From: an uncultured Bacteroidales bacterium | GTDB taxonomy: Bacteria > Bacteroidota > Bacteroidia > Bacteroidales > Paludibacteraceae | DNA length: 64,000 nt | Assembly: GCA_902798965.1 (NCBI GenBank) | Contig: CADBYS010000004.1 | Location: forward strand, 1 to 64,000 | Reading direction: 5' to 3' | Shown here: positions 52,363-62,800 of the stretch, in pieces | How the letters are laid out: every line of letters begins with the position of its first letter | Numbering within the stretch: position 1 is the stretch's first letter | Position numbers and translations under genes: made by a program | Notes under the pieces: generated by a model | The model's database searches: none | What the model was told of the DNA's origin: nothing | What the model saw: only the letters and a program-made list of their open reading frames with translations

Positions 52363-53639
52363 AAACGATTTTTGCAGAGATTATTTCTATCGGTGACGAG
52401 TTGCTCATCGGGCAAGTCGTGAACACCAACGCCACATGGATGGCACAAGTACTGAACCAAGCGGGCATCACCGTGGTGGAAGTTACCACTGTGCGCGATG
52501 ACCGGCAATCGATATGGAACGCTGTTTCCACTGCTATGTCGCGCGTGGATATTGTGCTGACAACCGGTGGTTTAGGTCCTACCAAGGACGATATAACAAA
52601 AGGTGTGTTGTGCGACTATTTCCATACACGTCTGGTGGAAGACCTGCGCGTACGTGCACACGTGCATGCTTTATATAAGAATCGTCCGGAGGTGCTGAAC
52701 ACGCTCACCGCCACACAGTGGATGGTTCCCAGCCATGCAACCATACTCCCTAACCGCGTTGGCAGCGCACCGATCATGGTGTTTGATCAAGTCGAAAGTC
52801 GAAAGTCGAAAGTCGAAGGTCACGGACATATACTCATCAGTATGCCCGGCGTGCCGCATGAGATGAAGATCGCTATGAACGAGCAGGTACTACCCTACCT
52901 CACTGAGCGGCTGGAGTTGTCAGCAGATATCATCCACCGCAACGTGGTTGTGTACGGAATCCCCGAATCGACCCTGGCACTGAAGATTGAGAAGTGGGAA
53001 AAGAACCTGCCGAAATCCATGCACCTGGCGTATCTGCCCAAGCAAGGTGTGGTACGGCTGCGTCTGTCATCCTACGGAGAAGCCACGGCTGAACAGATTG
53101 ACAAACAGATAGCTGACTTGCTGCCGCTGATTCAGGAGAACGTGATTGCCACCGAGGATGTGACACCGAACATGGTGCTAGGTAAGTGGCTGACGGAGAG
53201 TAAGCAAACCATCGCCACAGCCGAGTCATGCACCGGCGGACGCTTGGCAGCCCTGCTCAACGAGCAGTCGGGCAGTTCGGCGTATTACATGGGCAGCGTG
53301 ATAGCCTACGACAACAGCGTGAAGCAACATGTGCTCGGCGTGAAAGCCGACACACTGGCTACCGACGGTGCAGTCAGTGAAGCCTGCGTACGACAGATGG
53401 CGGAAGGCGTACGCAAACTGCTACATACCGACTTTGCCATTGCCACCTCGGGCATAGCAGGCCCTACAGGCGGCTCGGAAGAGAAACCCGTAGGCACAGT
53501 TTGGATCGCCTGGGCATCCGCCGAAGGCACAACAGCCGAGTGTTGCCACTTCAGCGGCGACCGCGCACAAATAACGCAAAACGCCGCCATGGCTGCCATA
53601 GGCAAATTCCTGTTGCAACAGATTGCGAAAAAGCAGTAA
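52359..53639 (+). CDS. cinA: CinA family protein
   Basis: The start at 52359 overlaps the preceding stop. The 426 residues have an N-terminal MoCF-like domain (about 5-170, with SIGDELLIGQVVNTNATW and TTGGLGPTKDD) and a C-terminal amidase domain (about 275-420, with TAESCTGGRLAALL and SGIAGPTGGSEEKPVG) as in nicotinamide-nucleotide amidohydrolase PncC. Residues about 145-158 (QVESRKSKVEGHGH) are a repeat-encoded insert in the MoCF domain. Likely role: pyridine-nucleotide salvage. Confidence 0.92.
   Translation: MKTIFAEIISIGDELLIGQVVNTNATWMAQVLNQAGITVVEVTTVRDDRQSIWNAVSTAMSRVDIVLTTGGLGPTKDDITKGVLCDYFHTRLVEDLRVRAHVHALYKNRPEVLNTLTATQWMVPSHATILPNRVGSAPIMVFDQVESRKSKVEGHGHILISMPGVPHEMKIAMNEQVLPYLTERLELSADIIHRNVVVYGIPESTLALKIEKWEKNLPKSMHLAYLPKQGVVRLRLSSYGEATAEQIDKQIADLLPLIQENVIATEDVTPNMVLGKWLTESKQTIATAESCTGGRLAALLNEQSGSSAYYMGSVIAYDNSVKQHVLGVKADTLATDGAVSEACVRQMAEGVRKLLHTDFAIATSGIAGPTGGSEEKPVGTVWIAWASAEGTTAECCHFSGDRAQITQNAAMAAIGKFLLQQIAKKQ
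52791..52818. repeat. GTCGAAA words inside cinA
   Basis: Four 7-bp words (GTCGAAA three times, then GTCGAAG) lie in frame, the same word as the arrays at 4116-4145 and 8582-8624. They read as VESRKSKVE. Confidence 0.9.
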
Positions 53640-53658
53640 GCTCTTGTAAAATAACGTA

Positions 53659-55758
53659 CTACCGCACCAATCGGAGCGATATACGTTTGCGTTCACGGTC
53701 GAGGCTCATAACCTCGACCGTTATGTGTTCATGCAGCTGCAGATTGATGCCACGCAGTTGCGACACATGGATCAGTCCATCCTTATGCACACCCATATCC
53801 ACGAATGCACCGAAGTTACTGATGTTCGTCACGATACCGGGCAGCTTCATACCTTCCTGCAGGTCTTCGAAACTATGCACGGCCTCATCGAAGCGGAACT
53901 CCTCCATCTGCCCGCGCGGATCACGCGAAGGCTTCTCCAGTTCGCGCCATATATCTTCCAGCGTAGGCAGACCCACCTCCTCGGTCACGTAATCCTGAAG
54001 ATTAACCTCCTGCCCTGCCTGTTTGGCAGCTTGCAGTTTGGCGGCTATGGCATAGCGCTCGGGATGTACGGCCGTGTTATCCAAGGGGTTAGTTCCTCCG
54101 GCTATGCGCAGGAAACCCGCACACTGCTCGAATGTTTTTGCCCCCATCTTCGGCACTTGCATCAGTGACTTACGGTCGGGGAATGCGCCATGTTCGGCAC
54201 GGTAGTTGACGATGTTCTGCGCCAGCGTTGCACCCACGCCTGAGATATAGGTGAGCAGGTGTTTGCTGGCGGTATTCACGTCCACACCAACATAGTTCAC
54301 TACGCTCTCCACCGTCTGATCCAGGCTGTGCTTGAGCTCCGTCTGATCCACATCATGCTGGTACTGCCCCACTCCTATGCTCTTGGGATCGATCTTCACC
54401 AGTTCAGCCAGCGGATCCATCAGTCGGCGACCGATACTCACCGCCCCGCGCACCGTTACATCTTCGTCGGGAAACTCCTCACGGGCAATCTTCGAAGCCG
54501 AATAGACCGAAGCACCGTTCTCGCTGACCGAGAAGACCGCTATGCTGCGAGAAGTAAGATCGCTGCGCTGTGCGACCGCTTCGCTGTGAGACAGCAATCC
54601 ACGCACAAACGCTTCCGTCTCGCGGCTGGCTGTACCGTTTCCTATGGCGATGGCCTCGATCTGATAGTCGTGCAGAGCTTTCTTTAGGATTGTCTCAGCT
54701 TCCTGCCGGCGACTCACAGGCGGGTGCGGATAGATAGCAGTATGGAAGAGCAAGTCGCCTTGCGCTGACAGGCAGACAAGCTTGCAGCCCGTGCGGAAGC
54801 CCGGATCGAGTGCCAAAACGCGTTTCTGTCCCAAGGGATTCTCGAGCAGCAGTTGGCGCAAGTTGGCGGCAAAGACACGTATAGCCTCAGCATCGGCTTT
54901 CTGCTTCGATGCAGCCGCAAACTCCGTTTCGATGGAGGGTTTGAGTAAGCGTTTGTATGAATCCTCCATCGCCTGCTCCACTTCGTAGGCGGCATTGGAG
55001 TTATTCCTCAACCACAAGTGAGCCAGTTTGTCCAGGGCTTTCTCCTGGTCGCAGGATATATCCACACGGATGAAGCCTTCAGCCTCCGCACGGCGTATAG
55101 CCAGCAACCGATGGGAACTGATGCGCCGCAGCGGTTCATTGACTTGGAAGTACTCACGGTAGTTGGCTGCCTGCTGCGCTCTGTCGGCAGTCAGTTGCTT
55201 GATTTCCTTGGTAGTGATCATCGCCGTATAACTGAACTCACGGCGCACGGCATTACGAGAACGCTCGTCGATATTGATCTGTTCGGCAATGATGTCGCGT
55301 GCCCCTTGCAGCGCCTCATCGGGCTTACCGTACTTCTGCGCCTCACGGCGTATATCGGTGTGCGGGTCTTGCCTGAGCAGCAGGTCTGCCAGCGGCTGCA
55401 AGCCTGCTTCACGGGCTTTGTCGGCACGGGTCTTGCGGTGCGGCTTGTACGGCAGGTATATATCCTCCAGCTCCGTGCTTTCCTCGCAGGCTTCGATGCG
55501 CTGACGCAACTCGTCGGTAAGTTTGCCCTGCTCCTCAATGGTCGAGAGGACGGTTTGTTTGCGGGCTTCCAGCTCCTCGAGCTTGGTGTTCTCATCGCAT
55601 ATAGCGGCTATCTGCACCTCATCAAGCGAACCCGTGCGCTCCTTACGATATCGCGCGATGAACGGAATAGTGGCTCCCTCATGCAACAATGAGATAACTG
55701 CCGAGACCTGTTTCTCGCCGAGTTGCAACCTGCGACTGATGACCGATGGTATATTCAT
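53659..55758 (-). CDS. tex: Tex family S1 RNA-binding protein
   Basis: I place the start at 55758 (MNIPSVISRRLQLGEKQ); a frame extension to 55878 would pass through the promoter. The 699 residues have the Tex N-terminal helical part (about 1-310), a YqgF-like domain (about 320-450, LALDPGFRTGCKLV), helix-hairpin-helix modules (about 480-600, YISGVGATLAQNIV) and a C-terminal S1 domain (about 625-699, GIVTNISNFGAFVDMGVHKDG in two parts). Tex proteins act on transcription or RNA in other bacteria. The gene converges with cinA with only 19 bp between their stop codons and no terminator that I can see. Confidence 0.93.
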   Translation of the reverse strand: MNIPSVISRRLQLGEKQVSAVISLLHEGATIPFIARYRKERTGSLDEVQIAAICDENTKLEELEARKQTVLSTIEEQGKLTDELRQRIEACEESTELEDIYLPYKPHRKTRADKAREAGLQPLADLLLRQDPHTDIRREAQKYGKPDEALQGARDIIAEQINIDERSRNAVRREFSYTAMITTKEIKQLTADRAQQAANYREYFQVNEPLRRISSHRLLAIRRAEAEGFIRVDISCDQEKALDKLAHLWLRNNSNAAYEVEQAMEDSYKRLLKPSIETEFAAASKQKADAEAIRVFAANLRQLLLENPLGQKRVLALDPGFRTGCKLVCLSAQGDLLFHTAIYPHPPVSRRQEAETILKKALHDYQIEAIAIGNGTASRETEAFVRGLLSHSEAVAQRSDLTSRSIAVFSVSENGASVYSASKIAREEFPDEDVTVRGAVSIGRRLMDPLAELVKIDPKSIGVGQYQHDVDQTELKHSLDQTVESVVNYVGVDVNTASKHLLTYISGVGATLAQNIVNYRAEHGAFPDRKSLMQVPKMGAKTFEQCAGFLRIAGGTNPLDNTAVHPERYAIAAKLQAAKQAGQEVNLQDYVTEEVGLPTLEDIWRELEKPSRDPRGQMEEFRFDEAVHSFEDLQEGMKLPGIVTNISNFGAFVDMGVHKDGLIHVSQLRGINLQLHEHITVEVMSLDRERKRISLRLVR

Positions 55759-55804
55759 ATCTGTTCGATGACTGATTTTGTAAAATTCTATCAAAAAAAT
55801 CATG

Positions 55805-55836
55805 CAAAGATACAAAAAATTATGGAAAAATGCAAA
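55805..55836 (-). promoter_or_regulatory. Promoter of tex
   Basis: On the minus strand TTTG (55836-55833), 20 bp, TATCTTTG (55812-55805), about 45 bp before the start. Confidence 0.85.
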
Positions 55837-55871
55837 TATTTTGCGATAAAAGTAAAAATATTTGTAAAATA

Positions 55872-55903
55872 TTTGCAAATTTCATTTTTTTTTTGTAACT
55901 TTG
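55872..55903 (+). promoter_or_regulatory. Promoter of the two surface-protein genes
   Basis: TTTG (55872-55875), 20 bp, TAACTTTG (55896-55903), diverging from the tex promoter. Confidence 0.85.
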
Positions 55904-55945
55904 CGGGCGAAAATGCATTGGATTAACCTATATCCGTAAAATTGT

Positions 55946-56848
55946 ATGCAAACACGCATTTCTCACATGTTATCCATAAGCCTGCTGTTGTTGGCTTGCA
56001 TTCCCGTGTTTGGCAGGTTAGCCGCTCCGCCCTTCCCGCCTGATCCCGGTGTGGTATATGTACCTCCTACGGTGACGGTGATGGGTCAAACCATCGTAGT
56101 GGATACTACGGATACATCTGCTACGGTATTACCGGAGGAGATAGACATATTCGAAGACTCTACGGTAATCTTCAACACAGTGGAGAACACCTTGACTATC
56201 AGCAACGCATCGCTGGAAGTAGGCGACAGCACACAGGCAGCCATCAGTTATTCGGGTACCGAAACGCTGGTGATTATCTTGTGCGACTCCTCGAGTATCT
56301 TTGCCGACACGATTATTGCTTCGCAATCGGACATCATCATCACGGGTGACGGCATACTGGAGGCAGAAGGCACCGTGCCGATCATCGGTGCGGAAACAGC
56401 CCGTATCATCTTTGACTCTGTGAACATGCACGTGCGCTCCACCCCGAGCCCGGAAGCTCTGCGCCGCCGCATCCGTTACGGCAAGAAACTCGATGAGAAC
56501 GGTGGCCCTGCTCTGTCAGGCTTTGCCAGCGCCGACTTCAACAAGACTGCCGTGACACCTCCCGAAGCCGAATACGGCGCAGTGGAAGTGGAGGAAGCAT
56601 CCGGAGGCCCCGGAGGTACAAACACCATCAACGCCCTGTACACCGTGGATCAAGACGGCAACGTGGAAGTGCTGAGTGAGTTCACGCTTACAGATATCCC
56701 CGACAAGATCGATGACGCCGTGGAAGATATCCGCGTGCGGCACGAGTTGGATATAACGAAACCCATGTACAACATTCTTGGCCTGCAGGTTGACGCCTCG
56801 TACCGAGGTATAGTGATTCAGCAAGGATGCACATTCCTGCTCAAATAA
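55946..56848 (+). CDS. Secreted protein with T9SS-like C-terminal domain
   Basis: The 300 residues begin with a signal peptide (about 1-23) followed by a Pro-rich start (PPFPPDPGVVYVPP). The middle (about 60-170) is a run of short beta-strands that may form a beta-helix (IFEDSTVIFNTVENTLTISN). The C-terminus (PMYNILGLQVD, then GIVIQQG and TFLLK) looks like a type A T9SS sorting domain, where YNILGQ...GIYIV...K is common. The next gene starts 29 bp later, so the two probably form a unit. Function unknown; surface display is likely. Confidence 0.75.
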   Translation: MQTRISHMLSISLLLLACIPVFGRLAAPPFPPDPGVVYVPPTVTVMGQTIVVDTTDTSATVLPEEIDIFEDSTVIFNTVENTLTISNASLEVGDSTQAAISYSGTETLVIILCDSSSIFADTIIASQSDIIITGDGILEAEGTVPIIGAETARIIFDSVNMHVRSTPSPEALRRRIRYGKKLDENGGPALSGFASADFNKTAVTPPEAEYGAVEVEEASGGPGGTNTINALYTVDQDGNVEVLSEFTLTDIPDKIDDAVEDIRVRHELDITKPMYNILGLQVDASYRGIVIQQGCTFLLK

Positions 56849-56877
56849 GCAAATTAACAAAAAACCATTTTATACGT

Positions 56878-59685
56878 ATGAAAAAGCTTTTTACCTTGAT
56901 TGCCTTGTTAGGCGCGTTCTCATGCGCAACGATGTTGGCTGAGACGTCTTTCCCCGGCGACCCGGGCGATTTGATTGTTGATCTGGAGACAGTTGCAGCA
57001 GATCAGCAGGGCGACAGCATTGCCGGTTACTTCCCGACAGGTGCCGGTTCGTACACAGCAGGCCAAACCGTTACGGTTATTGCCCGCGAGATTCCAGGTT
57101 ACACATTCGAGCGTTGGGACGACGAAGTGACCGATCAGACGCGTTCGTTCGTGATCTCACAATCGATGTCGATGACCGCTTTCTACACACGTGATGAATA
57201 TACCATCACGTTCGAGGTTAACGGCGAGGAGGTACAATCGGGTACGTACTACTACGGCGATTCGATAACCGGTATTCCTGAGGTTGAGGATATTGTGGAA
57301 GAGCAGTACACTTATCGTTTTGCCGGTTGGGAGCCTCAGGTTACTCGCGCCTATGGCGAACAAACCTACGTAGCCAAGTTCGATACCATTTTGAACCAGT
57401 ATGTTATTCGCTTCCTGGACTGGGATGAGAGCTTGCTCAAAGCGGATACATTGTACTATGGCACGATGCCCGAATATAACGGCACTCCTACCCGCGAACA
57501 AGTGGGTGGCACGGTTTATACCTTCGCCGGTTGGGATTCCGAACTGACAACGGTTAAGGAAGATGCAGATTACCGCGCAACGTACACCGAAACAGAGTTG
57601 GAGTACAACGTAATACTTATCTACCGCGACTCAACCGTAATGGATAAGGTTAATTACGGTACTCAGTTCTCCATTCAACCCCTTGAGATTGAAGGCTATC
57701 ATTTCGTAGCTTGGGACAACGGAGTAACTGAAGACTATCAGACCGTAGTCGTAGTAAGCGATACGACCATCACCGCCTTGTACGAGATCAACACCTACAA
57801 GATTGAATTCGTTAACTGGAACGAGGACGTTCTGCAACAAGATAGCTTGGAGCACGGCACTATGCCGCAGTTCCGCGGTGAGGAGCCCACACGTGCTCAA
57901 GAAGGCGCACAAGTATACTGGTTCACCGGTTGGGAGCCGGAGGTTGTAGCTGCGACAGACGACGCCCGCTATGTAGCTCAGTTTAGCGACTCGACCTTGA
58001 CGTACACCGTAATTGTTACCAACGGTACACAAGAGACAACCAGTACGTATGCATGGGGTACGCAGATCGAGCTGACCGCCAATGCTCCGGAAGGTTACCA
58101 CTTCGTATCGTGGAGCAACGGTGCAACCGAAGAGACCATCACGGTTACCATCACCAGTGATACCACCTTCCGCTCGATGTTCCTGATTAACCGCTACCAG
58201 ATTACCTTCAAGAACTGGGATGAAAGCATTCTGCAACAGGATAGCGTAAACTACAACGTTGTTCCTGAGTTCACCGGCAACGAACCTACCCGCCCGGATG
58301 CAGAAGGCGTACATTACATCTTCGCCGGTTGGGAGCCTGAGATCGTTGCAGCTACAGACGATCAGGTTTATACCGCTCAGTTCAGCGACGAAAACATCGA
58401 GTACTCGATTACGATGATTATCGTGAAGGACGGTGACAGTATTCGTCAGATATATAAGGAGACCTACAACCAAGAGGTATCGCTCCAGTATGATATGCCT
58501 AACGACTATCACTTCATCGGTTGGAGCGACGGCAACACAGAAATGCCGCGTACCATAACCGTTACAGGCGATGCTACCTATGTAGGTGAGGTTGGCGTTT
58601 CGTATGTTGACATCGACATTACTGCCAATGAGTGGAACTTCTTCTGCTTGCCGCTGCAGCAGAATATCCCGACGTGGTCGGAGAACGATTTCAACACTGA
58701 CGAGTTAGCCGACGTTGCATGGGGTACTTACAACGGTGCTACCCGTGCTCAGGCTCAATCCGGTTGGGAGACTGCTCAAAGCTTCAACCCGCAGCAAGGT
58801 TACATCCTCTACAGCTCGCAAGCCGGCCGTCTGCGTTTGTCTGCATGGCCTGAGAGTCTGGCTAACGGTCAGATCACTACCACGCTGAATGCATACGAGG
58901 CTACGCACGCCGAGAATGCTAACTGGAACTTCGTAGGTAACCCCTACTACGCACAGATCGCTGCTACGTCGATCACCGTTACCGGATCTGAGGAAGCTAC
59001 GGCAACTATCTGGAACGGTGAAGGTTATGACAACGAGCTGCTCTCCAGCGAGACACTCGTGTTCACTCCGCTGCAGGCATTCTTCATCCAAGTACAAGCT
59101 GCAGGTTCAATGATGTTCAGCGGCAGCAACGCTCCGAGCAGACCCGCTCCAGCACGTGCTCCGCAAGCTATCGACAACAGCCGAATCGATATCCACGCTA
59201 CTGCCAATGGCTACACCGACAAGACACGTGTGCTGTTCCGCAGCAATGCCAATACCAAGTATGAGGCAGGTCGTGACGCATCGAAGTTCATGACGGCTAC
59301 CGCTCCTATCCAGATGTACATCCTGGACGAGGATTATGTTCAGTGCGCTCAGATGGTTCGTCCGGCTGACGAGAAGAACATCACCATCGGATTCATGATG
59401 CTCCATGCAGGCGAGATCGAGATTAACATGCCGGTTTACAGCGACAGTTACGAACTCTACGATACCTACACCGGCCGCAGTTACGAGCTCACCGAGACCG
59501 TAACGCTCTACTCCGAGGCAGGTACATACAATGACCGCTTGATGCTTCGTCCTGCACGCCGCGTTCCTACCGCAATTGAGAACAATGGCGCAGAGATCAC
59601 GACCACCAAGTTCTTCATCAACGATCAGCTCTATCTGCTCCGCGACGGTAAGCTCTTCACCGTTCAAGGTCAGGAAGTGAAGTAA
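56878..59685 (+). CDS. Secreted protein with Listeria-Bacteroides (InlB B-type) repeats
   Basis: The start at 56878 opens a signal peptide (MKKLFTLIALLGAFSCATMLA). The 935 residues contain at least six InlB B-like repeats between about 100 and 580, each with the core YxITFxxWxxxxLxxDxxxYG...PxxPTR...YxFxGW(E/D)P. Between them lie shorter modules of the kind TVIVTNG...GYHFVSWSNG. The part from about 590 to 780 is a different beta-rich domain (ANEWNFFCLPLQQN). The last residues (NDQLYLLRDGKLFTVQGQ) match the sorting-like tails of other secreted proteins. A surface or matrix role is likely. Confidence 0.85.
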   Translation: MKKLFTLIALLGAFSCATMLAETSFPGDPGDLIVDLETVAADQQGDSIAGYFPTGAGSYTAGQTVTVIAREIPGYTFERWDDEVTDQTRSFVISQSMSMTAFYTRDEYTITFEVNGEEVQSGTYYYGDSITGIPEVEDIVEEQYTYRFAGWEPQVTRAYGEQTYVAKFDTILNQYVIRFLDWDESLLKADTLYYGTMPEYNGTPTREQVGGTVYTFAGWDSELTTVKEDADYRATYTETELEYNVILIYRDSTVMDKVNYGTQFSIQPLEIEGYHFVAWDNGVTEDYQTVVVVSDTTITALYEINTYKIEFVNWNEDVLQQDSLEHGTMPQFRGEEPTRAQEGAQVYWFTGWEPEVVAATDDARYVAQFSDSTLTYTVIVTNGTQETTSTYAWGTQIELTANAPEGYHFVSWSNGATEETITVTITSDTTFRSMFLINRYQITFKNWDESILQQDSVNYNVVPEFTGNEPTRPDAEGVHYIFAGWEPEIVAATDDQVYTAQFSDENIEYSITMIIVKDGDSIRQIYKETYNQEVSLQYDMPNDYHFIGWSDGNTEMPRTITVTGDATYVGEVGVSYVDIDITANEWNFFCLPLQQNIPTWSENDFNTDELADVAWGTYNGATRAQAQSGWETAQSFNPQQGYILYSSQAGRLRLSAWPESLANGQITTTLNAYEATHAENANWNFVGNPYYAQIAATSITVTGSEEATATIWNGEGYDNELLSSETLVFTPLQAFFIQVQAAGSMMFSGSNAPSRPAPARAPQAIDNSRIDIHATANGYTDKTRVLFRSNANTKYEAGRDASKFMTATAPIQMYILDEDYVQCAQMVRPADEKNITIGFMMLHAGEIEINMPVYSDSYELYDTYTGRSYELTETVTLYSEAGTYNDRLMLRPARRVPTAIENNGAEITTTKFFINDQLYLLRDGKLFTVQGQEVK

Positions 59686-59697
59686 GCACCACTAAAC

Positions 59698-59731
59698 AAC
59701 ATTGGCCATCCGCAACAGGATGGTCAATGTT
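59698..59731. terminator. Hairpin terminator between convergent units
   Basis: A 14-bp stem with one G-T pair (AACATTGGCCATCC / GGATGGTCAATGTT) and loop GCAACA, just after the stop of the InlB-repeat gene. It lacks a long T run. Confidence 0.7.
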
Positions 59732-59739
59732 CATCACAT

Positions 59740-59779
59740 CAAGCAAGGCAGTACGTCACACGACATACTGCCTTGCTTG
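59740..59779. terminator. Second hairpin, perfect 14-bp stem
   Basis: CAAGCAAGGCAGTA (59740-59753) pairs perfectly with TACTGCCTTGCTTG (59766-59779). It lies between the convergent InlB-repeat gene and RND permease and may serve both. Confidence 0.75.
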
Positions 59780-59849
59780 TATTCTATCCTATGATGAGGG
59801 GCTGTCACCGGAATAGCAACCTGATAAGACTTAATGAATCAACGATTGC

Positions 59850-62800
59850 TTACCGGATGATCCTGGCGTAAAGAACAGGAAGGATAGTAAGTGTGAGCGG
59901 GAGGGTGAAGATTGTACCGAAGCAGATGACGACTCCCATAGGCATCCATAGGCTTGTGTGCGCAATAATCATAGGCAGCACACCCAGTGCCGTTGTGGCG
60001 GAGGTGAGGAAGACAGGGCGCATACGTCTTAGTCCTGCCTCGAAGGCTGCATCGTTGGCATTAAGCGCTTTGGTGTGGCGCAACTGCTCGGCATACTCGT
60101 ACATCATGATGGCATTGCGCACGATGATACCGATGAGCGATACTATTCCAAGTACTGCCGTGATAGAGATATCCAAGCCAAAGAGCCACAAACCAAGCAT
60201 CGCGCCGAACAGACACAGAACAGCTGACGACAACGCAAGCACTGCCAAACGGATCTTGCCGAAATGATACAGCAGCAACACGAACATCACGAGCAGTGCA
60301 GCGACAATGCTCCACAAGATCTTCGGGATAATCAGTCCGTTGAGTTCGCTCAGTCCGCCATAACGCACCTGGATAGCCTCTGAGGGGTGCCGCGCGGCAA
60401 ATCCCTCCATCCATTGGCGAACTGTTCGTTCGGCAACCACCTGCGAGGTAGTACCGACCAGGTCTGCACCTATGGTGATGGTGGCTACACCGTTGCGGTG
60501 CTCAATGAGCGTGTGATGCCATTCAGGTATAATATCCGCAATCTGCCTAAGCGGTACCCATTCGCCGGTAGCTGTTGGCACAGGGAGGTTCATTGCTGAC
60601 TGCTTGTTATCGGCATAAAGGATAACGGGTGTAGGATGGCTGTCGCCTTGCTCGTATATGTGCGTGAGTGTCACACCCTGCGTAACGGAAGCCAGATAGA
60701 GCGAGAGCGCAGCCTCGGAAACCCCCAACCGCGATGCCTCATCGCCCTTGAGCACTATACGACTGCCGCAAACCATATTGTCGTAATCGGAATGCACCCA
60801 CGTCAGGCAAGGCATAGAAGCCATGAATGCTTTGATGGAATCGATATAGAGTTGCATATCGGTTTCATAATCCTCTGTATGCACAAACGGCGCATAACAT
60901 AGCCGCACCTCAAGCGGATTCTTAACCACCTGGTAGTCCAATTGCTTGAAGCGGACGTAGGCATTGGGGAAATAATTCTCATAACGCGGTGACAGTTCGC
61001 GCAGTAACTCGGATGTAGCCTGATAATCGCGTGTACCAACCACGAACTGCGCATAGTTCGGTGCAGGCATAGCCGGCGTATAGGTAGCATGGAAGCGCGG
61101 CGACGAATGTCCGACGAACGATGTAATGGTACGGATGCGCGGGTCAGCGATGATCAGCCGCGCAAGCGAATCAGCCAGTTGGGCAGTCTCGCTAACGGTT
61201 GCACCTTGTGCCAGATGAATCTCGACGGCGAACAGTTCCCGCTCGGCCTTGGGCAGCAGTTGCAGATTGCAGCGTGTCAGGAAATATACTCCGGATCCTA
61301 AAGCCAGAACAAGCATCGCATACGTGAACCAGCGATAGCGGAAGCAGAAGGTCAGCAAACGTTTGTAGGCCTGTTGCAGCCGGGCAAAGAACCGTTCCTG
61401 CACACGCTCGAACGCATTCGTCTTTTCCCCGCGCCTAAGGATAAACTGCGTAGAGAGATACGGAGTGACCCACGCGGCATAGAAGATACTGGCACCCAAG
61501 GCGTAGAGTACAGCAAACGGAAAGAGGTGCAGGAACTCTCCAAGAGGACCATCGATGATCTTGGTCATAGGGAAGAACATACCCGATATGGCACACGTAG
61601 CCAGTGACATAGGCACAAACAGTTGCTTGGTGCTGACCGTTGCCGCATACCACCGCGACCAACCTTGGTCAAGCAGGTTGGTGTAACCGTCGATAATGAT
61701 CACGGAATCGTCAACAATCATACCAAGCACGAAGATCAGTGCCGCAAGCGTAACCGTATTGAGTTCAATACCGGTCAGATACATCAAGCCCAGACATATA
61801 GCGATGCACACCGGCACGCCTGTGGAAGCCACGAGTGCCGTTCGCAAGGGGAAAAGCAGCAGCATGACGGCAATAACCACCAGAATAGAGATGAGTATGT
61901 CGTGCAAGAACGATCGCACAGAGTCATCAACCACCTTTGGTTGGTCGGTTACGCGCGTGAGACGTATATCAGGCGGGAATTGCAGCGCTGCCTCATCCAA
62001 CACCTTTTGTACCGTCTCGCCAAAGGCTACGATGTTATTGCCGGGCTCCATCTCCATACTGATAAGCAAGGCGTTGGGGATTGACGATTGAGCGATTGAC
62101 GATTGACGATTGCTTGACGATTGATTGCTGATTGACGAATTGTAGCAACGGATGAACTGCGAGGGATCAGGCAGTTGGCGCTCGATGCGGGCAATATCCT
62201 TCAGGCGCAGCACGCTGCCCGTGAGCGGATCGGTGCGGATGATCTGTTGTCCTATCTCAAACTCGCCGCTATACGGTATATCAATGAGCATACTGCTTCC
62301 ATCGGCATTGCCGCCAACGGTACGCAAACCCTGCAAGAGCAGTTGCGCCTGCAGTGCAGCGGGTGTGATGCCATAAGCAGCAAGGCGTTGCAAATCGAGC
62401 GTAACGGATATCTGTTCATGCTGCGCGCCAAGGATCTTGAGTTTTCCTATCTCGGGAATATCGCGCAACCGGCGGGTGAGTTGTTCGGCATAGCGCTGCA
62501 GTTGCGGCACGCTGCGCTCACTGCTCGTGACCGACAAGAGGATGGATGCCGTATTGCCGAAATCATCAATCAGCACTACCTCCGCTACACCTGTAGGCAG
62601 TTGGGTCTTCTTCAGCAGGTTTAGCCCCGCACGTATCTTCGCCCACACCTCGTCCTTGCGCATTACAGAGTTGCGGAGCATGACGTAGCAGTACACTACC
62701 CCATCTTCGGTCGTGGAATAGGTGAGTTGCTTATCCACCTCCTCGTAGGAGTTAATGAACTCCTCAAGCGGAAAAGTAACCTGCTGCTCCACATCCTCAG

